A DNA stretch of 64,000 bases from Streptomyces anulatus (GTDB lineage: Bacteria; Actinomycetota; Actinomycetes; Streptomycetales; Streptomycetaceae): NCBI RefSeq assembly GCF_014650675.1, contig NZ_BMVK01000004.1, forward strand, positions 1 through 64,000. Direction: 5' to 3'. The number at the start of each line of letters is the position of its first letter. The first letter of the stretch is position 1. The notes beneath the pieces were generated by a model. The model did no database searches and was not told the origin of the DNA. It worked only from the letters and a program-made list of their open reading frames with translations. Made by a program: the position numbers and the translations under genes. This document shows positions 7,686-16,188 of the stretch, in pieces.

Positions 7686-9391
7686 GCGGTCTCCCCGGCG
7701 CTCGGCGCGGGCAGGGTGCTCAGCCGCAGCACGCTCTCGTACGGGCCGCCGTACCAGACCGACTGACGGGCGGTGCGGCAGTGCTCCGCCTCGCCGACCG
7801 GGCCCGGGATGTTGGGGTGCCGGTCCAGATGGGGGAAGTTGCTGCTGGTGACGTGGATCCGCAGCCGGTGCCCGGGGGCGAAGCGCCACGCGGTGTCCCC
7901 GAGCAGCAGATCGGCGTCGTACGGCTCGTCCCGCGGGCCGTCCCCCTCGGCCTCCAGCCGGAGGCTGGCCTCGGCCACGAGCAGCGAACGCCCGTCCGGG
8001 TGTACGTCGGTGAGTTTGGCGACCACGGCGGTGGCGGGTGCGTCCGAGCCGAAGCGGAGCCGCAGCCGCTGCCGGCCGACGGCGTCCAGCGGCTCGGTGA
8101 GCGGCTCGGAGGTGTAGCAGAGCACGTCCGGCCTGTCCTCCAGATGCGCCTGGTTGAGCGGGCCCGCCGCCAGTCTGCCGAGCTGGAGCACCCGCCCCCC
8201 GTGCGAGGGCACCGGGTCCTCCGGGTCGTAGGTGAACGCGTCGTGGCCCGGGGCCTCCCGGGGCGGGGCGGGCAGCAGCCTGCTGCCCTCCTCGCCGTCG
8301 GCCGGACCCGCCAGGTACCAGGGCGCGTCGACGGCCTCGGGCGGCGGCCAGCTCGCGGCCCGGTGCCAGGCGTCATCGCCGAAGAGGAAATACCGCACGT
8401 CCCCGCCGGAGTCCCGGCCCGTCGTCCCCCCGGCCGGCCGTAGATGGCGGTCGAAGAAGTCCAGGTGCAGATCGGCCAGCCGTGCGCCCTGCGCCGAACC
8501 GTAGGGCCCCGTGTTCACCTCGCCCTGCACCTGCGGCAGTTGACCCGAGTGCACCCAGGGTCCGACGACCAGCTCGTGCCGTCCCGCCACCGGGTCCAGG
8601 GCGCGCACGGCGCGGTGCAGCTCGATCGTGCCGTGGGAGAACACGTCGTACCAGCCGCCGACCGAGAAGGTGGGCACCCCGACCTCCCCGAGGCGGTAGT
8701 CGGCCACCGTCGCCACGTGCCCCGCGAAAATGTCCCGCAGCCGGCCGGGAAACCCATCGAAGTCGAGGATGGTCGACAACGGCCAGCGGCGCAGCGGCAC
8801 TTCGGGTGCGGTGAGCAGCTGCACGACCTCGGCGACGACCGCCCCGTCCACCGGATCGCCCGCCGCCGCCCGGCGCTGCACCCACTCCAGCGCGGTCAGG
8901 CCGAGCCAGCTCGTGAGGTGGTCCAGCCGCAGGAAACCGCCGAGCTGCTCGGCGTCGAAGGGGGCCGAGGTGGACATCGTGGGCGCGATGGCCCGCAGGT
9001 GCGGCGGCTTCTCCATGGCGGCCAGCCACTGGACGATCGCCTGGTACGAGGTGCCCGCCATGGCCACGTTCCCGTCGCACCAAGGCTGTTCGGCGGTCCA
9101 CTCGACGGTGTCGTACCCGTCGGGCCCCTCCTGGGACCAGTCCAGCGGCGCCCACTCGCCCTCCGAGCCGAACCGGCCCCGGGTGTCCTGCACGACCGCC
9201 GCGTACCCCCGGTCCACGCACTGTGCCGGGGTCAGGGTGGCGAGACCCAGCGGGGACTTGCCGTACGGGGTGCGGAAGAGCACGGCGGGCGAGGTCGGTC
9301 CTTCGGCGGGGCGCCACACGTCGGCCCGCAGCACCGTCCCGTCGCGCATCTCCACCGGCACGTCGTGCTCGATGAGGGTGGTCCTGCCCAT
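7682..9391 (-). CDS. nonD: CocE/NonD-family serine hydrolase
   Basis: This 569-residue X-Pro dipeptidyl-peptidase/cocaine-esterase fold protein has Ser115 in AGTSYQAIV, the Asp-containing GGWYDVFSHGT and His in GPWVHSGQ, followed by the C-terminal jelly-roll domain (about 350-569). The NonD in this family's name comes from the nonactin cluster. The substrate is unproven; cleavage of a CoA or ester intermediate is plausible. The start shares one base with the preceding stop (TGATG), consistent with a single transcript. There is no secretion signal. Confidence 0.8.
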   Translation of the reverse strand: MGRTTLIEHDVPVEMRDGTVLRADVWRPAEGPTSPAVLFRTPYGKSPLGLATLTPAQCVDRGYAAVVQDTRGRFGSEGEWAPLDWSQEGPDGYDTVEWTAEQPWCDGNVAMAGTSYQAIVQWLAAMEKPPHLRAIAPTMSTSAPFDAEQLGGFLRLDHLTSWLGLTALEWVQRRAAAGDPVDGAVVAEVVQLLTAPEVPLRRWPLSTILDFDGFPGRLRDIFAGHVATVADYRLGEVGVPTFSVGGWYDVFSHGTIELHRAVRALDPVAGRHELVVGPWVHSGQLPQVQGEVNTGPYGSAQGARLADLHLDFFDRHLRPAGGTTGRDSGGDVRYFLFGDDAWHRAASWPPPEAVDAPWYLAGPADGEEGSRLLPAPPREAPGHDAFTYDPEDPVPSHGGRVLQLGRLAAGPLNQAHLEDRPDVLCYTSEPLTEPLDAVGRQRLRLRFGSDAPATAVVAKLTDVHPDGRSLLVAEASLRLEAEGDGPRDEPYDADLLLGDTAWRFAPGHRLRIHVTSSNFPHLDRHPNIPGPVGEAEHCRTARQSVWYGGPYESVLRLSTLPAPSAGETA

Positions 9392-10206
9392 CAGCGGGTC
9401 TCCTCAGCATCCGGTCCGGCGCCCTCGGCGCGGGAACGGGTCAGATGGCGGGTCATGGCGTCACCGGCGGCGGCCCGGCTCGCCGAGGGCTCGACGCGGA
9501 CCAGCGGGCCGACGCTCATCCGGGCCGGACGGTCCAGCAGCCACGCGACGGTGTCCGCGATGTCCTCCGCGTCCAGCACCTCCTCCTCGGGCACCCCGAG
9601 ATCGGCGGGCCGGGCCGCGAGCCGGGTGGAGACCCAGCCCGGGGCGACGGTGACCGCGCGGATCCCGAGGTCGCGGTTCTCCTCGTGGATCAGCTCGGTG
9701 AGCCGGTGCACGGCGTGCTTGCTGACGCCGTAGCCGCCGCTGCCCGGCACCACCTCCGAGCCCACACCGGAGCCGATGTTCACGACCCAGCCGAAGCCGC
9801 GCTCCCGCATGCCGGGCAGCACCTCACGGGCCAGCAGGAACGGCACCGTGAGGTTCACCCGCAACTGCCGTTCCCAGTGCCGCTCCTCGGTCTCGTGGAC
9901 GGCGGCCAGCCGGATGGCGCCCGCGCTGCACACCAGCAGCCCGACCGGCCCCAGCCCGGCCGCGGTGGCGGCGACCGCCTCGGCGGGGGCACCCGGCTCG
10001 GCCAGGTCCAGGGCGAGCGACAGCGCGGTTCCGCCGGCCGCGCGGATCGACTCCGCGACCTCCTTCAGTTCGGCCTCCCGCCGCCCGACCAGCGCCACGG
10101 CGCTGCCGCGCGCGGCCAGTCGGCGGGCGACGGCGGCCCCGATCCCGGAGGAGGCGCCGGCGACGAGGGCGACCGGGTGGCGGCCTGCTTGCGCGGTGGC
10201 GGTCAT
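9391..10206 (-). CDS. Short-chain dehydrogenase/reductase (cluster ketoreductase 1)
   Basis: This 271-residue classical SDR has cofactor motif GASSGIG (19-25), NNAG-equivalent CSAG, catalytic Ser in VNIGSGVG and YGVSK. R42/R43 after the second strand favour NADPH. It is one of four reductases in the unit, matching the four ketoreductases (NonE, NonM, NonN, NonO) of the nonactin pathway that set the opposite configurations of (+)- and (-)-nonactate precursors. By position it could be the NonE counterpart, but the letter cannot be fixed from sequence alone. It overlaps both neighbours. Confidence 0.8.
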   Translation of the reverse strand: MTATAQAGRHPVALVAGASSGIGAAVARRLAARGSAVALVGRREAELKEVAESIRAAGGTALSLALDLAEPGAPAEAVAATAAGLGPVGLLVCSAGAIRLAAVHETEERHWERQLRVNLTVPFLLAREVLPGMRERGFGWVVNIGSGVGSEVVPGSGGYGVSKHAVHRLTELIHEENRDLGIRAVTVAPGWVSTRLAARPADLGVPEEEVLDAEDIADTVAWLLDRPARMSVGPLVRVEPSASRAAAGDAMTRHLTRSRAEGAGPDAEETR

Positions 10207-11804
10207 CGGTTCTCCCCCTCCGCCCGCTCCGGGAGCGCCGGTGCAGGGAAGGCCCGCTCCGGGTATCCCGGCCGCAGCGGAGCCACGTCACCGAGGCCGA
10301 AGCCGCCGTCCGCGCGCAGCACGGCACCGGTCACCCGGGAGGCCGATCCGCTCAGCAGATAGCCGAGGACCGCCGCCACCTCGTGCGGGTCGCCGACCCG
10401 CCCGGCCGGTATCCGGCTGATCCAGCCGCGCCGGTGGTCGGGCCCCGCCGCGTCGCCCATCGGCGTCTCGATGATGCCGGGAGCCACGCAGTTGGCGCGG
10501 ATGCCGTGGCGGCCCACCGAGACCGCGAGACAGCGGATGTACTGCGCCATCGCGGCCTTGCTCGCCCCGTAGTACTCCAGGCCCGCCACCGGGCTGAGCG
10601 TGGAGCTGACCGAGGAGACCCCGACCACCGCTCCGGGCATCCTCTCGTCCCGCCAGCGGGCCGCCAGGTACTCGGTGACGGCGACGAAGCTGTGCAGGTT
10701 CACCGCGAAGGTCCGGGCGGCGGAAGCGGGGTCGCCGCCGACCGCGCTGAAGCCCAGGTGCCCCGCCGCGTACAGCAGGGCGGTGACGCCGTCGGCCGCC
10801 TTCCAGGCCCGTTCGCCCAGGGAGGCGGCGTCCTCGGCGTCGGAGAGGTCGCAGCGCAGGGTCCAGGCCTGCCGGCCCCGGGCCTCGATCTCGGCGGCCA
10901 CCTCCTCCAGCGCCTGCGTCCGGCGGGCGGCCAGGATCACGTCGGCCCCGCGTCCGGCCAGGTGCAGGGCCGCGGCCCGGCCGATGCCGCTGCTCGCGCC
11001 CGCCACCAGGACCTTGTGGCCCAGGAGGTCCTGACCGCTCACCGGCTCCGGCGGCGGCTGCTCCCGCGGAGCACCGCGGCGCGGTGCGGGGGCCGTCGTC
11101 GGCGGGCCGGCGGGCAGGGACGGGATCTGGCCGAGGCCCGCGCCCCCGTCGACCGGCACGGTCTCGCCGACCAGGTACGAACACCCCTCGGAGACCAGGA
11201 AGGCGACGGTGGCCGCGACATCGGCGGCCGTGGTGGGCCGGCGCTGCACGAGACAGCGCAGCAGCCCGGCCTCGGCCTCGGCGGACAGCCGGTGGCCCAG
11301 GCCGGGGGAGTAGCCCGTGACCACGGTGTTGCCGGTGACGCCGCGCCCGGCCACCTCGGTGACCAGGTGCTGCCACCAGGCCCGGTCGGCGGCGAGCCGC
11401 GCGTACCGGTCGGGGTCGGTTCCGGCGTGGGTCTCGCCCGTCGCGTCGGTCACCAGGACGAGCCGTCCCCGGCCCACCGCCGCCATCGCCAGCGCGGCGG
11501 CCCGGACGCGTGCGCGGTCCAGGCCCGCCGAGCGTCCGGCGCCGTACGCCTCCTCGCCGAGCAGCAGAGCGCAGTAGGCGGCCGGGGCGGGGCCGCCGGA
11601 ATCGGCGCGGCCGGTGTCCGGGGCCTCGGTGTCCGGGGCCTCGGGGGCGAGGCCGAGCGCGGTGAGCGCGTCGGAGAGGGCCCCGGCGGCAGGACCGTCG
11701 CCCCCGGCGGCGTCGACGACCACGCGGGTGCTGACCGGCGCCCGCGACGGGTCCCCTCCCGCGGCCGTCCCGGGCCGCGTCGCCGTGCTGTGAACGTGGG
11801 TCAT
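10203..11804 (-). CDS. Tandem SDR protein: degenerate N-domain plus active C-domain
   Basis: This 533-residue protein has two SDR-like halves. The C-terminal half (about 275-520) is complete: VAGASSGIGRAA, SSVSS and YYGASKAAM. The N-terminal half (about 15-230) keeps the shape of the fold end (GYSPGLG, TVPVDGGAGLGQ), but its glycine-rich loop reads AAGGDGPAAG and there is no YxxxK. It is therefore probably a structural or dimer-forming remnant. A proline-rich linker (about 232-265) joins the halves. The ATG overlaps the ketosynthase stop (ATGA). It should act as one of the four cluster ketoreductases. Confidence 0.78.
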   Translation of the reverse strand: MTHVHSTATRPGTAAGGDPSRAPVSTRVVVDAAGGDGPAAGALSDALTALGLAPEAPDTEAPDTGRADSGGPAPAAYCALLLGEEAYGAGRSAGLDRARVRAAALAMAAVGRGRLVLVTDATGETHAGTDPDRYARLAADRAWWQHLVTEVAGRGVTGNTVVTGYSPGLGHRLSAEAEAGLLRCLVQRRPTTAADVAATVAFLVSEGCSYLVGETVPVDGGAGLGQIPSLPAGPPTTAPAPRRGAPREQPPPEPVSGQDLLGHKVLVAGASSGIGRAAALHLAGRGADVILAARRTQALEEVAAEIEARGRQAWTLRCDLSDAEDAASLGERAWKAADGVTALLYAAGHLGFSAVGGDPASAARTFAVNLHSFVAVTEYLAARWRDERMPGAVVGVSSVSSTLSPVAGLEYYGASKAAMAQYIRCLAVSVGRHGIRANCVAPGIIETPMGDAAGPDHRRGWISRIPAGRVGDPHEVAAVLGYLLSGSASRVTGAVLRADGGFGLGDVAPLRPGYPERAFPAPALPERAEGENR

Positions 11805-13081
11805 GGCAAGTCGCCGCCTTCGTATTCGATGACCATGCTCGTGGCGTCGCCGCCCGCCCCGGAGGCGAGCACCAGCGCGCTGTCTCCGCCGGTCGCCAGG
11901 CCGCCCGCGAGCACCGGGTCGCCCGGCAGACCCGCGTACGGGACCAGGGTGTTGGCGCTGGGGGCGATATGGCCGTGGCGCAGCATGAGGAGGCTGCCGA
12001 GGAGTTTGACCAGGCCGCCGGTTCCGGCGACATGCCCGAAGACCGCCTCCTGGTTGGTGAGCCGCAGCTCCCCGCCGTACCCGGCCGCCTCCTTCACCCC
12101 GGCGAGCGCCTGGCACAGGTGGTCCTCGACGAACCGGTTGCCGTCCGCGTAGTCGTTGACGAACGCCAGATCGCCCAGGCCGCGCCGGGCCGAAGCCAGC
12201 GTGGCCAGTACGTCGCCCACCACGTTGGCGGGCGGTCCGGTGGCCACGGTGGAGGGGCCGTTGGAGCGCGAGGTGCGCAGATGCGCGCGGTGCAGCAGCC
12301 CCGGGCGGTCCCCGGTCGCCGCCGGGTTCTCCAGGACCACGGCGAGCGCGCCCTCCCCGGTGGCGTTGCCGGTCTGGATCTCGTCGTGCGGCCGGACGTC
12401 GGCGGGGTCGTCGGAGAGCGAGGACGCGCGGTAGCCGCTGCGTCCGGTGTGGCTGGTGCCCGCCACGAAGACCGGGTCCACCGTGGTGTCCACGCCGACG
12501 ACGATCGCGCGGTCGATGTCCCCGCACCGGAACATCTGCTGGACGAGGTGGAGCGTCCGCAGCGCCACATTGCAGGAGCCCGCCACGCTCAGCGTCTGGC
12601 AGGGCAGCCGGAGGCCGGAGGCCACGGTGCCCACCACACTGGGCGGGGTCCCGTTGAGCCAGTACTCCATGCCGAGGGCGGCGACCCCCTCGTCCCGGGC
12701 CAGGGCGTAGTAGCGCTCGGTCTCCGGGAACGCGAACTGGAGCGAGCAGGCGACGAGCGCGGTACGCCCCGGATCGAGGTCGTCCGCGCTCAGCCCGGCG
12801 TGCTCCAGCGCCCGGTGCACCGCACCCGTGGCCATCAGCCCGGCGCGCGAGGAACGGCGTATCTGCCGTTCCGACAGCGGGAGTTCGGTCTCCGGGTCCC
12901 AGCCGTTCACGGTCCCGGCGATACGGAGGGGGAGTTCGGGATGGGCGTACGGGGAGAGGCAGCTCGCCCCGTCGCGCACCACACCCCAGAAGGTGTCCAG
13001 GTCGGTGCAGGCGCGGCCGTCCGGCCCCGGCAGGACGAACCCGGCGCCGGAAAGCCGCAGCAGAGGCAGCTCAGCAGACAT
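11801..13081 (-). CDS. Divergent ketosynthase, NonJ/NonK-type (C-O bond forming)
   Basis: This 426-residue FabF-like protein has Cys170 (SVAGSCNVAL) and the second histidine His350 (AVFGHVAG). The first histidine motif HGTGT is replaced by NDYADGN (309-315), and the lysine before the second histidine is lost (TNQEAVFGH). Decarboxylative condensation normally needs both histidines. Loss with retention of the acyl-accepting cysteine fits NonJ/NonK, shown in the nonactin producer to use the cysteine for ester (C-O) bond formation. The start ATG 13081 has GGAGG 5 bases upstream. Whether it is J or K cannot be decided here. Confidence 0.8.
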   Translation of the reverse strand: MSAELPLLRLSGAGFVLPGPDGRACTDLDTFWGVVRDGASCLSPYAHPELPLRIAGTVNGWDPETELPLSERQIRRSSRAGLMATGAVHRALEHAGLSADDLDPGRTALVACSLQFAFPETERYYALARDEGVAALGMEYWLNGTPPSVVGTVASGLRLPCQTLSVAGSCNVALRTLHLVQQMFRCGDIDRAIVVGVDTTVDPVFVAGTSHTGRSGYRASSLSDDPADVRPHDEIQTGNATGEGALAVVLENPAATGDRPGLLHRAHLRTSRSNGPSTVATGPPANVVGDVLATLASARRGLGDLAFVNDYADGNRFVEDHLCQALAGVKEAAGYGGELRLTNQEAVFGHVAGTGGLVKLLGSLLMLRHGHIAPSANTLVPYAGLPGDPVLAGGLATGGDSALVLASGAGGDATSMVIEYEGGDLP

Positions 13082-14459
13082 CGCCACCTCCCAGCAGCAG
13101 TGCGCTGTTGACCCCGCCCACCTGGTAGTTGAAGCTCAGGGCCCGGTCGAAGCCCAGCGCACGCGTCCTGGTGCCGGGGACCGGGTCGAATGTGCAGACG
13201 GGCGACGGGGTCGCGCAGTTGGCCGTGGGGCAGACCTCTCCCTCGCGCATCATCATCAGCGTCAGCGCCGTGCCCAGATTGCCGAGCGGCGCGCCGCTGT
13301 GCCCGAAGCACGCCTCCTGCGAACTCACCAGCACCTGCTCGGACCGGTCGCCCCACAGGGCGCGGACGGCGTTGGACTCGATCCGGGTGAACAGCGCGTC
13401 GCCCTCGCCGCCCCCGTTGACGTAGGGGATCCGCCCCAGCGAGGTGTGGTCGCCCAGGGCGCGGCGGGCCGCCTCGGCCAGCCCCGTACCGCCGGTGTCG
13501 ATGGCGACGGCGCTGTTCAGGCCCCCGCGCGTGGTGGCCTGGCCGAGGACCGCCCCGTGCGTCCGGGCGCCCCGCGCGGCGGCGTGTTCGCGGCTCTCCA
13601 GGATCAGGGTCACCGACCCGTCGCCGTAGTTCATGCAGTCGCCCGCCGCGTCGTACGGGCGCATCGGCCGGTCGTGACGGGGTGCTGCCGGCGGATCGCT
13701 GTTGTGCCGCACCGTCACGCCCTCGCGCTCGACGACCTCGCGCAACCGGTGGCCGTGCAGCACCCGTTCGGTGTCGAAGCGGTCCACCCCGGTGACCACG
13801 ACCAGGTCGCTCTGGCCGGAGGCGATCATCATGCGGGCGATGCCGAGCAGCACCGAGGAGGAGGCGCAGCCGCAGCTCACCGTGTAGTTGGCGCCGGTGG
13901 AACCGAGCAGCGCGGCCTGGACGGGGCCGACGTCGCTGGAGGTGCCCGCCACCAGGAGCCGTACGAAGAGGGACTTGGCGTCCGAGGGAGTGACCGTCGT
14001 CGGATCGGCGTCGTGCCAGGCGCGGTAGCTGTCGTAGTTGCTGTCCACCCCGGCCCGGGCGGTCAGCACGTCCGCCCCTCTCAACTCGCCTATCCCGTAA
14101 TCGAGTCCGGCGTCCCGGCAGGCCTCGGCCAGCGAGATCAGCCCGTAGAGGTGGACGTCGGCGTAGCTGCGCAGATAGCGGGCCGGTATGTCCGGCAGCA
14201 GCTCTCCGAACGCCTCGCGGGCACCGCGTACGGTCCCGTGGTGGAAGCCGTCGCGTTCGACATGACTGGTCCCGGTGGAGGCGGCCGCCCAGACCTGCTC
14301 GGCCGTGCGCACCGGCTCGTCGCCCGCACCGGGCAGGCAGAAGCCCATCCCGGTGACCAGCGCGTCCCGGGGGCCGGGGGCCCAGGGGCGCGCCGCGGGG
14401 GCGAGCAGCTGTTCCGGCAGGGGCGGTTCGCCCTTCCCCGGGCCGTGCTCCTTGCTCAC
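13071..14459 (-). CDS. Second divergent ketosynthase, NonJ/NonK-type
   Basis: This 462-residue FabF-like protein has active-site Cys198 in SCGCASSS and His387 in ACFGHSGA. The first histidine motif is VNGGGEGD (347-354), with no histidine, and the catalytic lysine is glutamine (SSQEACFGH). It carries about 30 extra residues at the N-terminus. It is adjacent to, and overlaps by 11 bp, the other divergent ketosynthase, so the pair probably acts together in joining nonactyl-CoA units into the macrocycle. The GTG start overlaps the SDR stop (GTGA). The pair shares the same two losses, so these are ancestral features and not random decay. Confidence 0.8.
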   Translation of the reverse strand: MSKEHGPGKGEPPLPEQLLAPAARPWAPGPRDALVTGMGFCLPGAGDEPVRTAEQVWAAASTGTSHVERDGFHHGTVRGAREAFGELLPDIPARYLRSYADVHLYGLISLAEACRDAGLDYGIGELRGADVLTARAGVDSNYDSYRAWHDADPTTVTPSDAKSLFVRLLVAGTSSDVGPVQAALLGSTGANYTVSCGCASSSVLLGIARMMIASGQSDLVVVTGVDRFDTERVLHGHRLREVVEREGVTVRHNSDPPAAPRHDRPMRPYDAAGDCMNYGDGSVTLILESREHAAARGARTHGAVLGQATTRGGLNSAVAIDTGGTGLAEAARRALGDHTSLGRIPYVNGGGEGDALFTRIESNAVRALWGDRSEQVLVSSQEACFGHSGAPLGNLGTALTLMMMREGEVCPTANCATPSPVCTFDPVPGTRTRALGFDRALSFNYQVGGVNSALLLGGGDVC

Positions 14460-15280
14460 AGAGCCCCCGCGTCCACGTTGACGGCCTGTCCGGTCATCCC
14501 GCCGGAGAGGTCGGAGAGCAGGAACAGGACCTGGGCGGCGATCTCCTCGGGGCGCACCAGGCGCCGCAGGATGGTGCTGTTGACCGCGCGCCTGAGGTAC
14601 CGCTCCCAGGTCAGGTCCGGGGGGCCGTGGTGCTTGGCGATGGCGGCCATGAAGGCGTCGCCGTACCGTCCGCCGTCCGTGGCGGCGGGGCTGTCGGTGA
14701 GCCCGGGGCAGACCGCGTTGACCCGCACGCCGAAGGAGCCCAGCTCGGAGGCGAGCGCCTGCGTCATGCCGTTGAGCCCGAACTTCGAGGCGCAGTATGA
14801 GGTGTTGGCGGGCAGCCCGCGCTTCCCGGCGATGGAGGAGACCATCACGATGTTGCCCTCGCGGCGCTCCATCATCCCCGGCACCACCGCACGGGCGACC
14901 CGGAAGGCCCCCAGCAGGTTGATGTCGAGGGTGGCCGTCCACTGCTCCTCGTCCTGGTCGCACAGGAACGCCTGGTTGCGGGCCTCGCCCGCGCAGTGCA
15001 CCAGCCGGTCGATCGGGCCGAGCTGTTCCTCGGCCTCGCGGACGGCGGCGCGCACACTGTCGCCGTCGGTGAGGTCACCGGGGACCGCCACCGCCCGCCC
15101 GCCGTCCGCCTCGATCCGCTCGGCCAGCAGCCGGAGCTCCTTCTCGCTGCGGGCCATGAGCGCCACGCTGGAGCCGTGGGCGGCGAGCATCGTCGCCAGG
15201 ACGGCGCCGATCCCGCTGCTGGCGCCGGTCAGAAAGGTGGTCCTGCCCTGGAGCAGGGTGGGTGCGAAGCCGCTGGTCAT
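14456..15280 (-). CDS. Short-chain dehydrogenase/reductase (cluster ketoreductase 3)
   Basis: This 274-residue classical SDR has GASSGIG, catalytic Ser in VSSIAG, SYCASKFG and a C-terminal GQAVNVDAGAL. The NAG position reads HCAGEARN. It is a complete FabG-like enzyme, expected to reduce a beta-keto acyl-CoA in nonactate precursor assembly. The ATG (15280) overlaps the stop of the next SDR (ATGA), and its own stop overlaps the ketosynthase GTG. By order it may correspond to NonN. Confidence 0.8.
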   Translation of the reverse strand: MTSGFAPTLLQGRTTFLTGASSGIGAVLATMLAAHGSSVALMARSEKELRLLAERIEADGGRAVAVPGDLTDGDSVRAAVREAEEQLGPIDRLVHCAGEARNQAFLCDQDEEQWTATLDINLLGAFRVARAVVPGMMERREGNIVMVSSIAGKRGLPANTSYCASKFGLNGMTQALASELGSFGVRVNAVCPGLTDSPAATDGGRYGDAFMAAIAKHHGPPDLTWERYLRRAVNSTILRRLVRPEEIAAQVLFLLSDLSGGMTGQAVNVDAGAL

Positions 15281-16188
15281 GCTGTTTTCTCCGCTTTCTC
15301 GGGGAGGTCCGCCGTCGCGGCTGTCGTACGTGGTGCGGTGGTCCGGTCGGCCGGGGGCAGGACGCGGGCGGGCAGTCCGCCCGCGTCGACCTCCAGCACG
15401 GTGCCGGTCACCGAGGGGTTGTCGGCGGCGAAGGCGACCGCCTCGGCCACGTCCCTCTCGTCGCACCAGCGGCGCAGCGGCACATGGCGCCGGAGGTCGG
15501 TCATATAGGCCGCGTGCCGCTCGTTCGCCGCCGAACGGCGGCGCAGCGCCTCGCCGTCGATGACTCCGGGCGCCACCGCGCTGACCCGGATGCCGTACTC
15601 GCCCAGCTCGGTCGCCCAGGTGCGGGTCAGCGCCTCCACCCCGGACTTGGCCGCGCAGTACGCCGACTGCCCGTACGCGCCGTGCCGGACCGTGGAGGAG
15701 ATGTTGACGATCGCCCCGGGCGTGCCGGCGGTCAGCATCGCCTGCGCCGCGTGGCGGCCGACGAGGAAGGTGCCGGTGAGCAGGGACGTCACCACCCGCT
15801 CGAAGTCCTCCAGCGGGTGTGGGGAGAGCAGCGGCGGGCCGTCGCTCCGTTCCTTGACGCTCACCAGGCGGCGGGAGAAGTTGTTCCCCGCGTTGTTGAC
15901 GCAGAGCCCGAGCGGTGGGGCGTCCTCGGCCAGCCGCTCGAAGAGGGCGGCCACCGACCGCTCGTCGGTGACGTCCGCCCGCACGGCGTGCAGGACGAGC
16001 CCGTCGTCGGCCGCCGCCTTCACCCCGGCGTCCAGGCTCTCCGGGTCGCGCCCGCAGATCACGGTGTGCCAGCCGACGGCGGCCAGCTTTCGGGCGATGG
16101 CGGCGCCGAGTCCCCGGCTGCCGCCGGTGACCAGGGCGGTGCCGCGAACACCCGTGCGTGGCATAGCTGTTGATGACTGCTCAGACAC
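15277..16188 (-). CDS. Short-chain dehydrogenase/reductase (cluster ketoreductase 4)
   Basis: This SDR of about 303 residues has TGGSRGLG, NNAG, catalytic Ser in NISSTVRH and AYCAAKSG. A loop insertion (about 105-125) and a 30-residue Ala/Thr-rich tail distinguish it from its neighbour. GTG 16188 lies inside the end of the KAS III gene (8-bp overlap). ATG 16164 is an alternative start without a better ribosome-binding site. It is expected to be a stereospecific ketoreductase of the macrotetrolide pathway, by order perhaps NonO. Confidence 0.78.
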   Translation of the reverse strand: MSEQSSTAMPRTGVRGTALVTGGSRGLGAAIARKLAAVGWHTVICGRDPESLDAGVKAAADDGLVLHAVRADVTDERSVAALFERLAEDAPPLGLCVNNAGNNFSRRLVSVKERSDGPPLLSPHPLEDFERVVTSLLTGTFLVGRHAAQAMLTAGTPGAIVNISSTVRHGAYGQSAYCAAKSGVEALTRTWATELGEYGIRVSAVAPGVIDGEALRRRSAANERHAAYMTDLRRHVPLRRWCDERDVAEAVAFAADNPSVTGTVLEVDAGGLPARVLPPADRTTAPRTTAATADLPEKAEKTA

